From an uncultured Tateyamaria sp. (GTDB lineage Bacteria > Pseudomonadota > Alphaproteobacteria > Rhodobacterales > Rhodobacteraceae), in NCBI RefSeq assembly GCF_947494755.1, contig NZ_CANLVZ010000008.1, forward strand, positions 1 to 50,738: 50,738 nucleotides of DNA, given 5' to 3'. Every line of letters begins with the position of its first letter. The first letter of the stretch is position 1. Of this stretch, positions 39,474-48,390 are shown one piece after another. Under the pieces are notes generated by a model, which worked only from the letters and a program-made list of their open reading frames with translations, had not been told where the DNA came from and ran no database searches. The translations under genes were made by a program, and so were the position numbers.

Positions 39474-40651
39474 ACCCCTGCGGCATGGGCCAGAACGCGC
39501 AAGCCTGCCACCAAATCGGCCTCGTGTGTGTCTTCTTCAAAGGCGTGACTGATCCCGTTGATCGACGGGACAAACAACATCGCCACAGGCATAGACCGGA
39601 CCACATTGGTCGCATCATGCAAGGCACCTGACGGCATGATGCACCACTTGCCGGGTGCGACCGCCTCGGCCCCCGCTTCGAGGCGCGCGCGCAAGGCCGG
39701 GTCCATAACAACCGGATCCAGCCCCAATAGCGGCCCCAGCTCAACCTCCAGCCCCATATCCTGCGCAACCTCGTCCAAGACAGCCTCAATCACGCCCTGC
39801 ATCCGATCAAGGCGCGCTAAGTCCCCGTCACGCCACTGCATGGAAAACCGCACCTCCCCGGGCACGATAGACGACGCATTGGGCGAGATCGACACATGCC
39901 CAACGGTCCACACCGTCTGTGGGGTGACAACGTTGCGCAGCCGATCATTCAAAACGGTGTTGAACGCAGACAACCCCTGAAACGCATCCCGTCGCAGCGC
40001 CATCGGGGTGGTGCCCGCATGGTTCTGCTGACCGTGCAATGTGATGACACGGTCACGAATGCCGACGATGTCGGACACAACGCCAATCTGTCCACCGGCT
40101 GCGTCCAGCGTCGGACCTTGCTCGATATGCAACTCAATGAACCCAGTGAACTGTGCAGGATCGACATCTGGACCAACGCGATCTCTCAACACGCTACGCG
40201 CATCAGACAACAGCACCCCTTCGTGATCACGCAACATATCCGCCTCAGCCAAGGACAGCCCGCCCGACCAAACGGCCGACCCGGTTGTGACCCCAAACCG
40301 GCCCTCTTCATCCTGAAAAGACACCACCGATATTGCCGGACCACCCGCCTCCCGCGCCGCGCGCGCCACCTCCAGTGCTGCAATCACGCCCAAAGCGCCA
40401 TCAAGCCACCCACCCGTCGGCTGAGTGTCAGAATGCGAGCCGAGCAACAGCGACGACCCCTCCGCCAGCCCAAACAGATTGCCCATGTTATCAAAGCGAG
40501 GTGTCAAACCCGCAGCAAGCATTTGCTGCGCCAACCAATCGCGGGCCTCGATGTCGGGGGGCGAATAGGCAGGGCGCACCACACCACGGCCCTGCGCCCC
40601 GAACGTCCGCAGCCTGTGCAGATCCGCCAAAAACCGCTCAACATTCAGCAC
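39464..40651 (-). CDS. M20-family Zn-dependent hydrolase (carbamoylase / allantoate amidohydrolase type)
   Basis: This 395-residue cytoplasmic enzyme belongs to the hydantoinase/carbamoylase group, which splits N-carbamoyl amino acids or ureido acids. Metal-ligand motifs are visible: [39 protein letters not shown] and [10 protein letters not shown] chose GTG 40651 as start (GGGG seven bases upstream, family start [13 protein letters not shown]); the frame before it lies in a repeat element. No hydantoinase or allantoinase gene is adjacent, so the substrate is open. Confidence 0.88.
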   Translation of the reverse strand: MLNVERFLADLHRLRTFGAQGRGVVRPAYSPPDIEARDWLAQQMLAAGLTPRFDNMGNLFGLAEGSSLLLGSHSDTQPTGGWLDGALGVIAALEVARAAREAGGPAISVVSFQDEEGRFGVTTGSAVWSGGLSLAEADMLRDHEGVLLSDARSVLRDRVGPDVDPAQFTGFIELHIEQGPTLDAAGGQIGVVSDIVGIRDRVITLHGQQNHAGTTPMALRRDAFQGLSAFNTVLNDRLRNVVTPQTVWTVGHVSISPNASSIVPGEVRFSMQWRDGDLARLDRMQGVIEAVLDEVAQDMGLEVELGPLLGLDPVVMDPALRARLEAGAEAVAPGKWCIMPSGALHDATNVVRSMPVAMLFVPSINGISHAFEEDTHEADLVAGLRVLAHAAGVQG

Positions 40652-40661
40652 AGGCCTACCC

Positions 40662-40710
40662 CTTCTTTTGACCCAAAATACCGTGGGGAGTTTGAGGGGC
40701 AAAGCCCCTC
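40662..40710. repeat. Intergenic repeat, TTCTTTTGACC type, copy 2
   Basis: The plus strand reads CTTCTTTTGACCCAAAATACC, then GTGGGG and the hairpin GAGGGGC-AAA-GCCCCTC. It matches the copies at 29873 and 47147. It lies between the hydrolase start and the formate dehydrogenase stop, both minus strand, and could serve as terminator of the latter. Confidence 0.8.
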
Positions 40711-40757
40711 ATCAGCCAAAAATAGATCGCGCATGCCCGTCAGGGCATTCCGCAAGA

Positions 40758-43523
40758 TCACTCAGCAGCGACAGCCTCTGTTCCGGCCTCGACCCGTACG
40801 GCCGAAAACTTGAACTCGGGGATTTTACCATAGGGATCAACCGCCGGGTTGGTCAGAATATTCGCCGCCGCCTCCACAAACGCAAAGGGCAGGAACACCA
40901 TATCCGGCGCGACCGCGCGGTCCTCACGGGCCATGATCTCGATCGAGCCGCGCTTGGTGGTCAACCGCACCAACCCACCCGGAACAACACCCAGTTTGCG
41001 CAGGGTCGACGGGTGCAACGAACAATTTGCCTCAGGCTCGACCGCATCCAGAACGGAGGAACGGCGGGTCATCGACCCCGTGTGCCAGTGCTCCAACTGA
41101 CGCCCCGTGGTCAGGATCATCGGATAATCCGCATCCGGCACATCGTCCGGCGCAATCACAGCTGCGGGCGTAAACCGCGCCCGCCCCTCGGGGCGCGGAA
41201 AACCGTCACCAAAGACAATCGGCTGGCCCGGATCATCAGGGGTCAGCGACGGATAGGTCACCGCATTCTGCGCCTCCAGCCGATCCCAGGTGATGTTACT
41301 CAGCGACTTCATGTTCAGCTTCATCTCGGCAAACACATCCGCCGGGCTGGCGTAGTCCCAGCCGAGGCCCAACCGTTTGGCCAGTTCCATCTCGATCGAC
41401 CAATCCTCGCGCGCCTCACCCGGGGGCGGCACGGCGGGGCGGCCCATCTGAACCTGCCGGTTGGTGTTGGTCACCGTGCCTGATTTCTCGGCAAAGGCAG
41501 AGGCGGGCAGGATCACATCCGCATAGTTCGCCGTCTCGGTGATAAAAATGTCCTGCACCACGAGGTGATCAAGCTTGGCCAAGGCCGCGCGCGCATGTTC
41601 GACATCCGGGTCCGACATGGCCGGGTTCTCGCCCAGTACATACATCGCCTTGATCGACCCTGCATGCACCTCGTCCATGATCTCGGTCACGGTCAGGCCC
41701 TTTTCATTCGAAAAGTCCCCCGACCCCCACGCATCTGTAAAGGCCGAGCGCACACCGTCATCCGTCACCGTCTGATAATCCGGCAGGAACATCGGGATCA
41801 GGCCCGCATCCGAGGCGCCCTGCACGTTGTTCTGACCACGCAGCGGGTGCAGACCTGCCCCCGGACGGCCCACTTGCCCACACATCAGCGCCAGCGAGAT
41901 CAGGCACCGCGAATTGTCCGTGCCGTGAATGTGCTGACTGACCCCCATGCCCCAGAAAATCATCGCCGACTTGGCACCCGCAAAGGTGCGGGCCACATCG
42001 CGCAGCACTTCGGCCTCGATCCCGCAGATCTCGGCCATCTTTTCGGGGCTGAAGCCTTTCAGGTGTGCCTTTTCGGCCTCCCAATTCTCGGTATAGGCGT
42101 CGATATATTGCTGATCATACAGACCCTCTTCGACGATGGTGTGCATGATCGCGTTCAGCATGCTCACATCCGCACCGGGGCGGAATTGCAGCATGTGGGA
42201 CGAGAACCGCTTGAGCGCCTGCCCGCGCGGATCCATCACGATCAGCTTGCCACCGCGCTTGGTGAACTGCTTGAAATACGTCGCCGCAACGGGGTGGTTT
42301 TCAATCGGGTTGCAGCCAATGGCAATCGCCACATCGGCATTCTCGATCTCGTTGAAGGTCGCGGTAACGGCACCCGACCCGACATTCTCTATCAGCGCCG
42401 CCACCGAACTGGCGTGACACAGTCGCGTGCAGTGGTCAACATTGTTGTGACCAAAGCCCTGCCGGATCATCTTCTGGAACAGGTAGGCTTCCTCGTTGGT
42501 GCATTTGGCCGATCCAAAGCCCGCCACCTCGCGCCCGCGCCCCTTCAGGCCCTTGGCAGCGAAATCAAGCGCCTCGTCCCACGTCGCTTCGCGGAACACA
42601 TCCGACCAGTTGCCGGGGTCCACATTCAACCCCTTTGCAGGGGCGTCTTCGCGGCGGATCAGCGGTTTGGTCAGGCGGTGATCGTGATGGATATAGTCGA
42701 ACCCAAAACGTCCCTTGACGCAAAGCCGCCCCTCGTTCGCGGGGCCGTTGATGCCATCGACGTACTTGACCTTGCCGTCCTTCACCTTCAGCGAGATCTG
42801 ACAGCCCACACCGCAGAATGGGCAGATGCTTTCGACCTCGGAATCAAAATCCGCGCTGTCCCCGACCTGTGCGTCATCGACCACCGTCGAAGGCATCAAA
42901 GCCCCCGTAGGGCAGGCCTGCACACATTCGCCGCAGGCCACGCAGGTGCTGTCGCCCATTGGGTCGGCCATGTCGAAGGTCGGATAACTGTTATGGCCGC
43001 GCCCCGACATCCCGATCACGTCGTTGACCTGGACCTCGCGGCAGGCGCGCACGCACAGCCCGCATTGAATACAGGCATCCAGATTCACCGACATCGCCAC
43101 ATGGCTGTCATCAAGCAGCGGAATACGGCCCTCCTCCAGCTTGGGAAAGCGGCTTTCAGACACGCCGTTCGCCTCGGCCATGTCCCACAGATGGGCAGAC
43201 TTGTCATGCGCCACATCGCGCTCGGGCTGATCGGCCACCAGCATCTCGACCACCATCTTGCGCGCACTCTCGGCGCGGGCAGAGTTCGTGGTGACAACCA
43301 TACCCTCGGCAGGTTCGCGGATGCACGAGGCGGCCAGGACCCGCTCGCCCTCGATCTCGACCATGCAGGCGCGGCAGTTCCCGTCAGGGCGATAGCCCGG
43401 CGCAGGCTTGTGGCACAGATGCGGGATCACAAGACCGCGGCCATTGGCCACTTCCCAGATGGTCATCCCGGCCCGGGCCTCGACTTCGGCCCCGTCCAGC
43501 GTGAAGGTCACCTTGCCTGTCAT
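40758..43523 (-). CDS. Molybdenum-dependent formate dehydrogenase alpha subunit
   Basis: This 921-residue enzyme oxidises formate to CO2 in the cytoplasm. In order: a 2Fe-2S ferredoxin-like domain (C37, C50, C53, C67), two 4Fe-4S clusters (C151-C154-C157-C161 and C194-C197-C200-C204), the 4Fe-4S cluster of the molybdopterin domain (C234, C237, C241, C268), and the catalytic C369-H370 (RLCHASS); it is a Cys enzyme, not Sec. The architecture is that of FdsA-type subunits. Start at ATG 43523 with GGGAG eight bases upstream; the open frame to 44234 is antisense to the next gene. No beta, gamma or FdsD/FdhD accessory gene is adjacent, which is unusual for an NAD-linked FDH. Confidence 0.93.
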   Translation of the reverse strand: MTGKVTFTLDGAEVEARAGMTIWEVANGRGLVIPHLCHKPAPGYRPDGNCRACMVEIEGERVLAASCIREPAEGMVVTTNSARAESARKMVVEMLVADQPERDVAHDKSAHLWDMAEANGVSESRFPKLEEGRIPLLDDSHVAMSVNLDACIQCGLCVRACREVQVNDVIGMSGRGHNSYPTFDMADPMGDSTCVACGECVQACPTGALMPSTVVDDAQVGDSADFDSEVESICPFCGVGCQISLKVKDGKVKYVDGINGPANEGRLCVKGRFGFDYIHHDHRLTKPLIRREDAPAKGLNVDPGNWSDVFREATWDEALDFAAKGLKGRGREVAGFGSAKCTNEEAYLFQKMIRQGFGHNNVDHCTRLCHASSVAALIENVGSGAVTATFNEIENADVAIAIGCNPIENHPVAATYFKQFTKRGGKLIVMDPRGQALKRFSSHMLQFRPGADVSMLNAIMHTIVEEGLYDQQYIDAYTENWEAEKAHLKGFSPEKMAEICGIEAEVLRDVARTFAGAKSAMIFWGMGVSQHIHGTDNSRCLISLALMCGQVGRPGAGLHPLRGQNNVQGASDAGLIPMFLPDYQTVTDDGVRSAFTDAWGSGDFSNEKGLTVTEIMDEVHAGSIKAMYVLGENPAMSDPDVEHARAALAKLDHLVVQDIFITETANYADVILPASAFAEKSGTVTNTNRQVQMGRPAVPPPGEAREDWSIEMELAKRLGLGWDYASPADVFAEMKLNMKSLSNITWDRLEAQNAVTYPSLTPDDPGQPIVFGDGFPRPEGRARFTPAAVIAPDDVPDADYPMILTTGRQLEHWHTGSMTRRSSVLDAVEPEANCSLHPSTLRKLGVVPGGLVRLTTKRGSIEIMAREDRAVAPDMVFLPFAFVEAAANILTNPAVDPYGKIPEFKFSAVRVEAGTEAVAAE

Positions 43524-43673
43524 CGCACATCTCCCTGCAAATCTGCTCCGTTCTAGCCCGGCATGGGGCACAAAAGGACTCCCATTCCCGACACGCGGAC
43601 CCGATTTTGCGTCCCCTCCGTTTCCGATGCGCAACCATTGCGCCGCTCGTGCAACATGGACTAGCCATGGGGC

Positions 43674-44717
43674 ATGCTTGCCCGCCCCTCTCTGACCGCG
43701 CTGCGGATCACTGGCCAGACCCTGATCATCGGCGCACTCGGCGCGGCCCTGGCCGAAGCGATAAATGCGCCGATCGCGGTGTTGACGGGGCCTGCGGTTC
43801 TGGTCTGTCTCGCAGCGGTCGCGGGGGTGCGCACAGGCATCGACGACACGATCCGCAACCTGGTGTTCCTGTTGGTCGGGGTCAGCATCGGCAGCGGCGT
43901 TGATGCGTCCGCCACTCAAGCGATGCTGCGCTGGCCTCTCGCGTTTGCCGCGCTCGGGGTGATGCTGTGGGCGACGCTTTGGCTCTGCGCACAACTGCTG
44001 CAACGCGGCTTTGATATGGACCGGCGCAGCGCATACCTTGCCGCCGCACCCGGGCACCTCAGCTTTGTGGTCAGCCTGGCCATGGGACTGAACCTCGACA
44101 GCACACGGATCATCGTCATCCAATCGGTGCGGCTTCTTGCGCTGACACTGACGGTTCCGGCACTGGCAGTGGCCTTTGGAATCGACCTTTCGGGGCCAGT
44201 CATGCCGACAGGCGCGGCGCTGGCCTGGGCACACCTCGGCATCCTTCTGCTGAGTGGTCTCATTATCGGCTATCTGCTCGACCGGATCGGTCTGCCCGCA
44301 CCGCTGCTGATCGGGGGCATGCTCGCCTCAAGCCTCGGGCACGCAACAGAAATCACGCCCGGAGTCATGCACCCGTGGCTCGGCTATGCGGGGCTGATGG
44401 CCGTGGGCACCCTGATTGGCGCGCGGTTCAACGGGATCACGCGCGCCAGCCTGATGCAGTCGCTTGGGGCTGGGCTGATCGTCACGACGCTCACAGTCGT
44501 CATGACCCTGCTCACCGCCCTTCCAGTCGCCTACGCGCTCGGGTTCACACCCACCCATGTGCTGGTCGCCTTCGCGCCCGGTGGCCTCGAAACCATGATC
44601 GCAATGGGCATCGTCCTCGGCGCAAACCCGGGCTTTGTCGCGGCCTGCCATGTCGCGCGGCTGCTGTTCCTCACAATCCTATTGCCCGCCTTCGTGGGCC
44701 GCATACACCGCCCCTGA
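43674..44717 (+). CDS. AbrB-family membrane protein
   Basis: This 347-residue inner-membrane protein has about ten hydrophobic segments in two related halves, as in the AbrB/YgjV 'AbrB duplication' family (PF05145 type). Repeated motifs are GPAVLVCLAAVAGVR and LLIGGMLASSLGHA near the start of each half, and FAPGGLETMIAMGIVLGANPGFVA near the end. Some relatives are named putative ammonia monooxygenase regulators, without good evidence. It is unrelated to the AbrB DNA-binding protein. It is divergent from formate dehydrogenase, with 150 bases between starts. Confidence 0.85.
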   Translation: MLARPSLTALRITGQTLIIGALGAALAEAINAPIAVLTGPAVLVCLAAVAGVRTGIDDTIRNLVFLLVGVSIGSGVDASATQAMLRWPLAFAALGVMLWATLWLCAQLLQRGFDMDRRSAYLAAAPGHLSFVVSLAMGLNLDSTRIIVIQSVRLLALTLTVPALAVAFGIDLSGPVMPTGAALAWAHLGILLLSGLIIGYLLDRIGLPAPLLIGGMLASSLGHATEITPGVMHPWLGYAGLMAVGTLIGARFNGITRASLMQSLGAGLIVTTLTVVMTLLTALPVAYALGFTPTHVLVAFAPGGLETMIAMGIVLGANPGFVAACHVARLLFLTILLPAFVGRIHRP

Positions 44718-44720
44718 CTC

Positions 44721-44760
44721 TTCATTGTTCCGGCAAATATGCCCGCCGGAGGCACCCAGC
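44721..44760. repeat. Intergenic repeat, TTCATTGTTCC type
   Basis: The plus strand reads CTTCATTGTTCCGGCAAATATGCCCGCCGGAGG. The reverse complement (CCTCCGGCGGGCATATTTGCCGGAACAATGAAG) shares its ATATTT...GGAACAATGAA tail and a GC hairpin with 27345-27399. It lies just after the AbrB-family gene. Confidence 0.65.
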
Positions 44761-44816
44761 CTTCCCACCCGCGCGCCACTGGCCTAAAACACACCAAACA
44801 CCAGCCAAAGGCACCC

Positions 44817-45470
44817 ATGTCCCACATCACTCTTATCCGGCACGGTCAGGCCAACAGCCAGGCCAAAGATGAAGCGAGTTATGATCAACTCAGCCCCCTC
44901 GGTCACCAGCAGGCCCAATGGCTTGGGGCGCACCTGACAGCCACCAACCAACATCACGCGCGGCTCTATACGGGCACGTTGCGCAGACACCGCGAAACAG
45001 CCCAAGGCATGAACACAGGGCTCACCGCAACCGAAGACCCACGCCTGAACGAGTTGGAATACTTTACGCTGGCCACAGCACTTGAGACCGAACATGGGGT
45101 CGCCATACCCACAGAACAGGCCCATTTCACCGCACACCTGCCGCGCGTCTTTGCCGCCTGGGCGGATGGCATCCTTGAAGGCGCACCAGAGACGTTCGAC
45201 GCCTTCGAAACCCGCGTCCGCGACGCCCTTGCGGAGATTGGTGCAGGCAGCGGCCCCGCACTTGTCGTCACCTCGGGCGGGCTAATCTCGATGGCGATGC
45301 GCCAGCATCTTGATTTGTCGATCAAGGCGATGGCCAATGTGGCACTGGCGATCATGAACACGTCGGTCCACCGGTTTTATCCCATTGGGGGCACTTGGGC
45401 CCCGGTCATGTTCAACGCCGTGCCCCACCTTGAGATGCCCGACAGGCACCACGCCCAAACCCATGTCTGA
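44817..45470 (+). CDS. Histidine phosphatase (phosphoglycerate mutase-like)
   Basis: This 217-residue protein belongs to the histidine phosphatase family. The catalytic motif LIRHGQAN (H9) is at the N-terminus, with the supporting residues in LYTGTLRRHRETA and LNELEYF, and a second histidine-family position replaced by VTSGGLISMAMR rather than the more usual SHG; that may affect the choice of substrate. ATG 44817 gives the normal start; the earlier frame covers a repeat. It is 12 bases upstream of the GST gene. Confidence 0.88.
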   Translation: MSHITLIRHGQANSQAKDEASYDQLSPLGHQQAQWLGAHLTATNQHHARLYTGTLRRHRETAQGMNTGLTATEDPRLNELEYFTLATALETEHGVAIPTEQAHFTAHLPRVFAAWADGILEGAPETFDAFETRVRDALAEIGAGSGPALVVTSGGLISMAMRQHLDLSIKAMANVALAIMNTSVHRFYPIGGTWAPVMFNAVPHLEMPDRHHAQTHV

Positions 45471-45482
45471 AAAGGACCATCC

Positions 45483-46094
45483 ATGAAACTGCATTTCGCC
45501 CCCGGCACGATCTCGATCGCCGTCGCCATCGCACTGGAAGAAGCAGGGCTGGACTACGACACCCGCCAACTCGACTTCGCCAAAGGCGATCAGCAGTCGT
45601 CCGAGTACAGCGTGATCAATCCCAAAGGGCGGGTGCCCGCGCTCGAAACCGAAGGGACCGTGCTGACCGAAACCGGCGCGATTCTTGACTATATCGCGGC
45701 ACTGTCCCCGGGCCTGATGCCGACCGATCCGATCAAGGCTGCTCGGGCGCGCAGCGTCACGTATTACCTCGCCTCAACCATGCACGTGAACCACGCCCAC
45801 AAGATGCGCGGACACCGATGGGCAGATGCCGAAGCGAGCCACAAGGACATGACAGCCAAGGTGCCCGAAACGATGACCGCTTCTGCCCAATATGTCGAAA
45901 ACGAGTGCCTCGCGGGCCCCTACGTCCTCGGGGACACGCTCTGCATTGCGGACGCCTATCTGTTCATGGTCTGCACATGGCTGCCCGGTGATGGCGTCGA
46001 ACTGGCCCCCTTCCCGCGCATCCGCACCTTCATGGACGCGATGGAGGAACGACCAAGCGTCAAAGCGATCCGTGCCAAAGGCATGATGCGATGA
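45483..46094 (+). CDS. Glutathione S-transferase
   Basis: This 203-residue protein has the thioredoxin-like N-domain (MKLHFAPGTISIAVAIALEEAG, with S11 in the usual catalytic position, cis-Pro in GRVPALE, ETGAILDYIA) and an all-helical C-domain. It resembles the bacterial beta class but carries no catalytic Cys near position 10. AAAGGA precedes the ATG. Its stop overlaps the next gene by four bases (ATGA), so it is co-translated with the lysine pathway genes. Confidence 0.92.
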   Translation: MKLHFAPGTISIAVAIALEEAGLDYDTRQLDFAKGDQQSSEYSVINPKGRVPALETEGTVLTETGAILDYIAALSPGLMPTDPIKAARARSVTYYLASTMHVNHAHKMRGHRWADAEASHKDMTAKVPETMTASAQYVENECLAGPYVLGDTLCIADAYLFMVCTWLPGDGVELAPFPRIRTFMDAMEERPSVKAIRAKGMMR

Positions 46095-47146
46095 CGCATC
46101 TTTGGGTGCGCGCCGAACAACGTGAGAACGAAACGCGGGTGGGACTGACGCCACAAGGGACGGTCAAACTGATCGCCGCCGGGATCAAGGTCACGGTCGA
46201 GGACAGCGATACGCGCTGCATTCCCACTGACCGGTACAAGGCCGCAGGGGCGTCCATAGCGGCGCAAAACACATGGCCTTCCGCACCGCAGGACGCGATC
46301 ATTTTCGGGCTCAAGGAACTGTCCGATGACGGCACGGCGCTGCCCCACAACCACATCATGTTCGGGCACGCCTTCAAAGGGCAGCCTACGGGCAAAGTAC
46401 TGCTGGAACGGTTCAAGGCGGGGGGCGGCACGCTTTTCGACCTTGAATATCTGGTGGACACGGATGGCAAACGCGTTGCGGCCTTCGGGTACTGGGCGGG
46501 CTATGCGGGGGCCGCCGTCGCCCTGAAGTGTTGGATCGCCCAGCAAAAGGGGCAGATCGCGGGACCCGTCGGGCCCTATCCCAGCTCCAACCACCTGCTC
46601 GCGGACCTGCAATCGGACCTCGTGGACACGGGCACACACCGGCCCACCGCATTGATCATCGGCGCATTGGGGCGGGTCGGCACTGGCGCAGGTGATCTTT
46701 GCACCGTGATGGGGGTCGCAACAACAAAATGGGACATGGCTGAAACCGCCAGTGGCGGCCCCTTCCCTGAAATCCTGAGGCACGACATCTTTTTCAACTG
46801 CATCCTCGCGCGCCCCGGCACACCGGTGTTCATTCCCGCCGACACACCCCACAAGACACGTAAACTCACCGTCATCGGCGATATCGCCTGCGATCCTGAC
46901 AGCGACTTCTCCCCCATCAAGGTCTATGACCGCACGACAACATGGGAGGCTCCCGCGCTGCGCGTCCGCGACACACCCCCGCTTGACGTGACGGCCATCG
47001 ACAACCTGCCCTCCATGCTGCCCGTTGAATCCTCCGAAGACTACGCCGACCAACTGCTGCCCAGCCTCCTGTCACTCGGCACAAATGGCCCAAACGTCTG
47101 GAGCCGCGCCAAGTCCACATTCGACGCCGCAATCCGCGCGCTCTAA
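46091..47146 (+). CDS. Saccharopine dehydrogenase (NAD+, L-lysine-forming) type, Lys1-like
   Basis: This 351-residue protein is Lys1-like: it links lysine and 2-oxoglutarate to saccharopine, or the reverse. The N-terminal alanine-dehydrogenase-like domain (VRAEQRENETRVGLTP) has the catalytic pair K75 (GLKELSDD) and H93 (FGHAFKGQ); the Rossmann part is ALIIGALGRVGTGAGD. In roseobacters this reaction is part of lysine breakdown through saccharopine. It overlaps the GST gene by four bases and precedes a second saccharopine dehydrogenase. Confidence 0.92.
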   Translation: MTHLWVRAEQRENETRVGLTPQGTVKLIAAGIKVTVEDSDTRCIPTDRYKAAGASIAAQNTWPSAPQDAIIFGLKELSDDGTALPHNHIMFGHAFKGQPTGKVLLERFKAGGGTLFDLEYLVDTDGKRVAAFGYWAGYAGAAVALKCWIAQQKGQIAGPVGPYPSSNHLLADLQSDLVDTGTHRPTALIIGALGRVGTGAGDLCTVMGVATTKWDMAETASGGPFPEILRHDIFFNCILARPGTPVFIPADTPHKTRKLTVIGDIACDPDSDFSPIKVYDRTTTWEAPALRVRDTPPLDVTAIDNLPSMLPVESSEDYADQLLPSLLSLGTNGPNVWSRAKSTFDAAIRAL

Positions 47147-47191
47147 TCTTCTTTTGACCTAAATGCCGCGGGGTCTGGGGCGGCGCCCCAG
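47147..47191. repeat. Intergenic repeat, TTCTTTTGACC type, copy 3
   Basis: The plus strand reads TCTTCTTTTGACCTAAATGCC, then GCGGGG and the hairpin CTGGGGC-GGC-GCCCCAG. It matches copies at 29873 and 40662. It sits between the two saccharopine dehydrogenase genes and may separate them in transcription. Confidence 0.8.
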
Positions 47192-47220
47192 TCCGCTCCC
47201 AAGACAAAGGACACCGACTA

Positions 47221-48363
47221 ATGACGATCCACTGGTGCGGCACCGGACTTTCCGCCATTCCCGGCCTGAAACGACTGATCGAACTCGGCTATCCGGTGAC
47301 AGTCTGGAACCGCACAGTATCCAAGGCGCAAGAGGCCATTGGCAGTTACACGACCGACATACGGCCCTTTGACCTCAACGCACTCAGCGACACCTTGAGC
47401 CAAGGGGATACCGTAGTGTCCATGTTGCCCGGCGATTGGCACGTGCCACTGGCCAAAGCTGCGATAGGGGCGGGTGCCCACTTCGTCTCATCCAGCTATA
47501 TCGCGCCTGAAATGCGCGCGCTCGACATGGCGGCCAAAGAGGCGGGCGTGGTGCTGATGAACGAAGTCGGGCTGGACCCAGGCATTGATCACCTCATGGC
47601 GCACCATTTGGTCGCGACCTATCGCGCCTCCGATGCTTATGACGATGCAAACACGGTCAGCTTTACCTCCTATTGCGGTGGCGTGCCCAAACACGCCAAC
47701 CCGTTCCGCTACAAATTCAGCTGGGCCCCCGTCGGCGTGCTCAAAGCACTGCGCTCGCCGTCCAAATCCATCCGGGCCGGGCAGGAATTCGACGTGGCCC
47801 GGCCCTGGGATGCGGTCTCGAGCTATGATGCGCCGCTCCCGACGCCCGAAACCTTCGAGGTCTATCCGAACCGCAACAGCCTGCCCTTTATGGCCGAATA
47901 TAATTTTGATTCCAAATGGCAGGTGAAGGAGTTTGTACGCGGCACCTTGCGGCTGAATGGATGGGCAGATGCTTGGCAGGACGTGTTTACCGAGATCGAA
48001 GCAAATCCGACAGATGAACGCCTTCAGGAAATGTCGGACGCGCTGCTGGCCGAAAACAGCTATGGCCCGGACGAACCGGACCGGGTGATTATGTGTGTGG
48101 ATCTGAAAGCGGAAAACGACACGGGCACCGCTTGGCACCAGACCTACGCCATGGATGCATGGGGTGACGCGCGGGGCACGGCGATGGCGCGACTGGTATC
48201 GATCCCCGTCTCGCTAGCGGTTCAGGCGGCCCAAGCGGGGGCGGTGAAACCGGGCGTTCACGCCGCGCCGAATGATCTGCAGATGGTGGTGAACTGGATG
48301 GACGAAATCGACCGGCTTGCGCAGCACCTCAACATTGTCGACCATATGACGGGCAAGTCGTAA
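47221..48363 (+). CDS. Saccharopine dehydrogenase family protein (L-glutamate-forming type)
   Basis: This 380-residue protein has an N-terminal Rossmann domain (WCGTGLSAIPGLKRLIELGYPVTVWNR) and the C-terminal saccharopine dehydrogenase domain (NEVGLDPGIDHLMAHHLV, SYCGGVPKHANPFRYKFSWAP). Together with the Lys1-like gene upstream it makes a two-gene saccharopine pathway, which in this direction turns lysine to glutamate and aminoadipate semialdehyde. The start at ATG 47221 fits the Rossmann beginning. The next gene converges after a palindromic repeat. Confidence 0.92.
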   Translation: MTIHWCGTGLSAIPGLKRLIELGYPVTVWNRTVSKAQEAIGSYTTDIRPFDLNALSDTLSQGDTVVSMLPGDWHVPLAKAAIGAGAHFVSSSYIAPEMRALDMAAKEAGVVLMNEVGLDPGIDHLMAHHLVATYRASDAYDDANTVSFTSYCGGVPKHANPFRYKFSWAPVGVLKALRSPSKSIRAGQEFDVARPWDAVSSYDAPLPTPETFEVYPNRNSLPFMAEYNFDSKWQVKEFVRGTLRLNGWADAWQDVFTEIEANPTDERLQEMSDALLAENSYGPDEPDRVIMCVDLKAENDTGTAWHQTYAMDAWGDARGTAMARLVSIPVSLAVQAAQAGAVKPGVHAAPNDLQMVVNWMDEIDRLAQHLNIVDHMTGKS

Positions 48364-48386
48364 GGCGGAGGTGCCCTCCGCCTCAC
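48364..48386. repeat. GGCGGAGG palindromic repeat, copy 2
   Basis: GGCGGAGG and CCTCCGCC form an 8-bp stem around TGC, followed by TCAC. It starts directly after the stop of the saccharopine dehydrogenase gene and lies before the convergent chrR stop, so it may act as a shared terminator. Same arms as 24887-24905. Confidence 0.6.
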
Positions 48387-48390
48387 ACCA

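Noticed and set aside
41565-43556. A 663-residue plus-strand ORF
   Set aside because: It is a shadow of the formate dehydrogenase gene with biased, non-protein-like composition.
43524-44234. N-terminal extension of formate dehydrogenase to 44234
   Set aside because: It is antisense to the AbrB-family gene; the 2Fe-2S domain begins at 43523.
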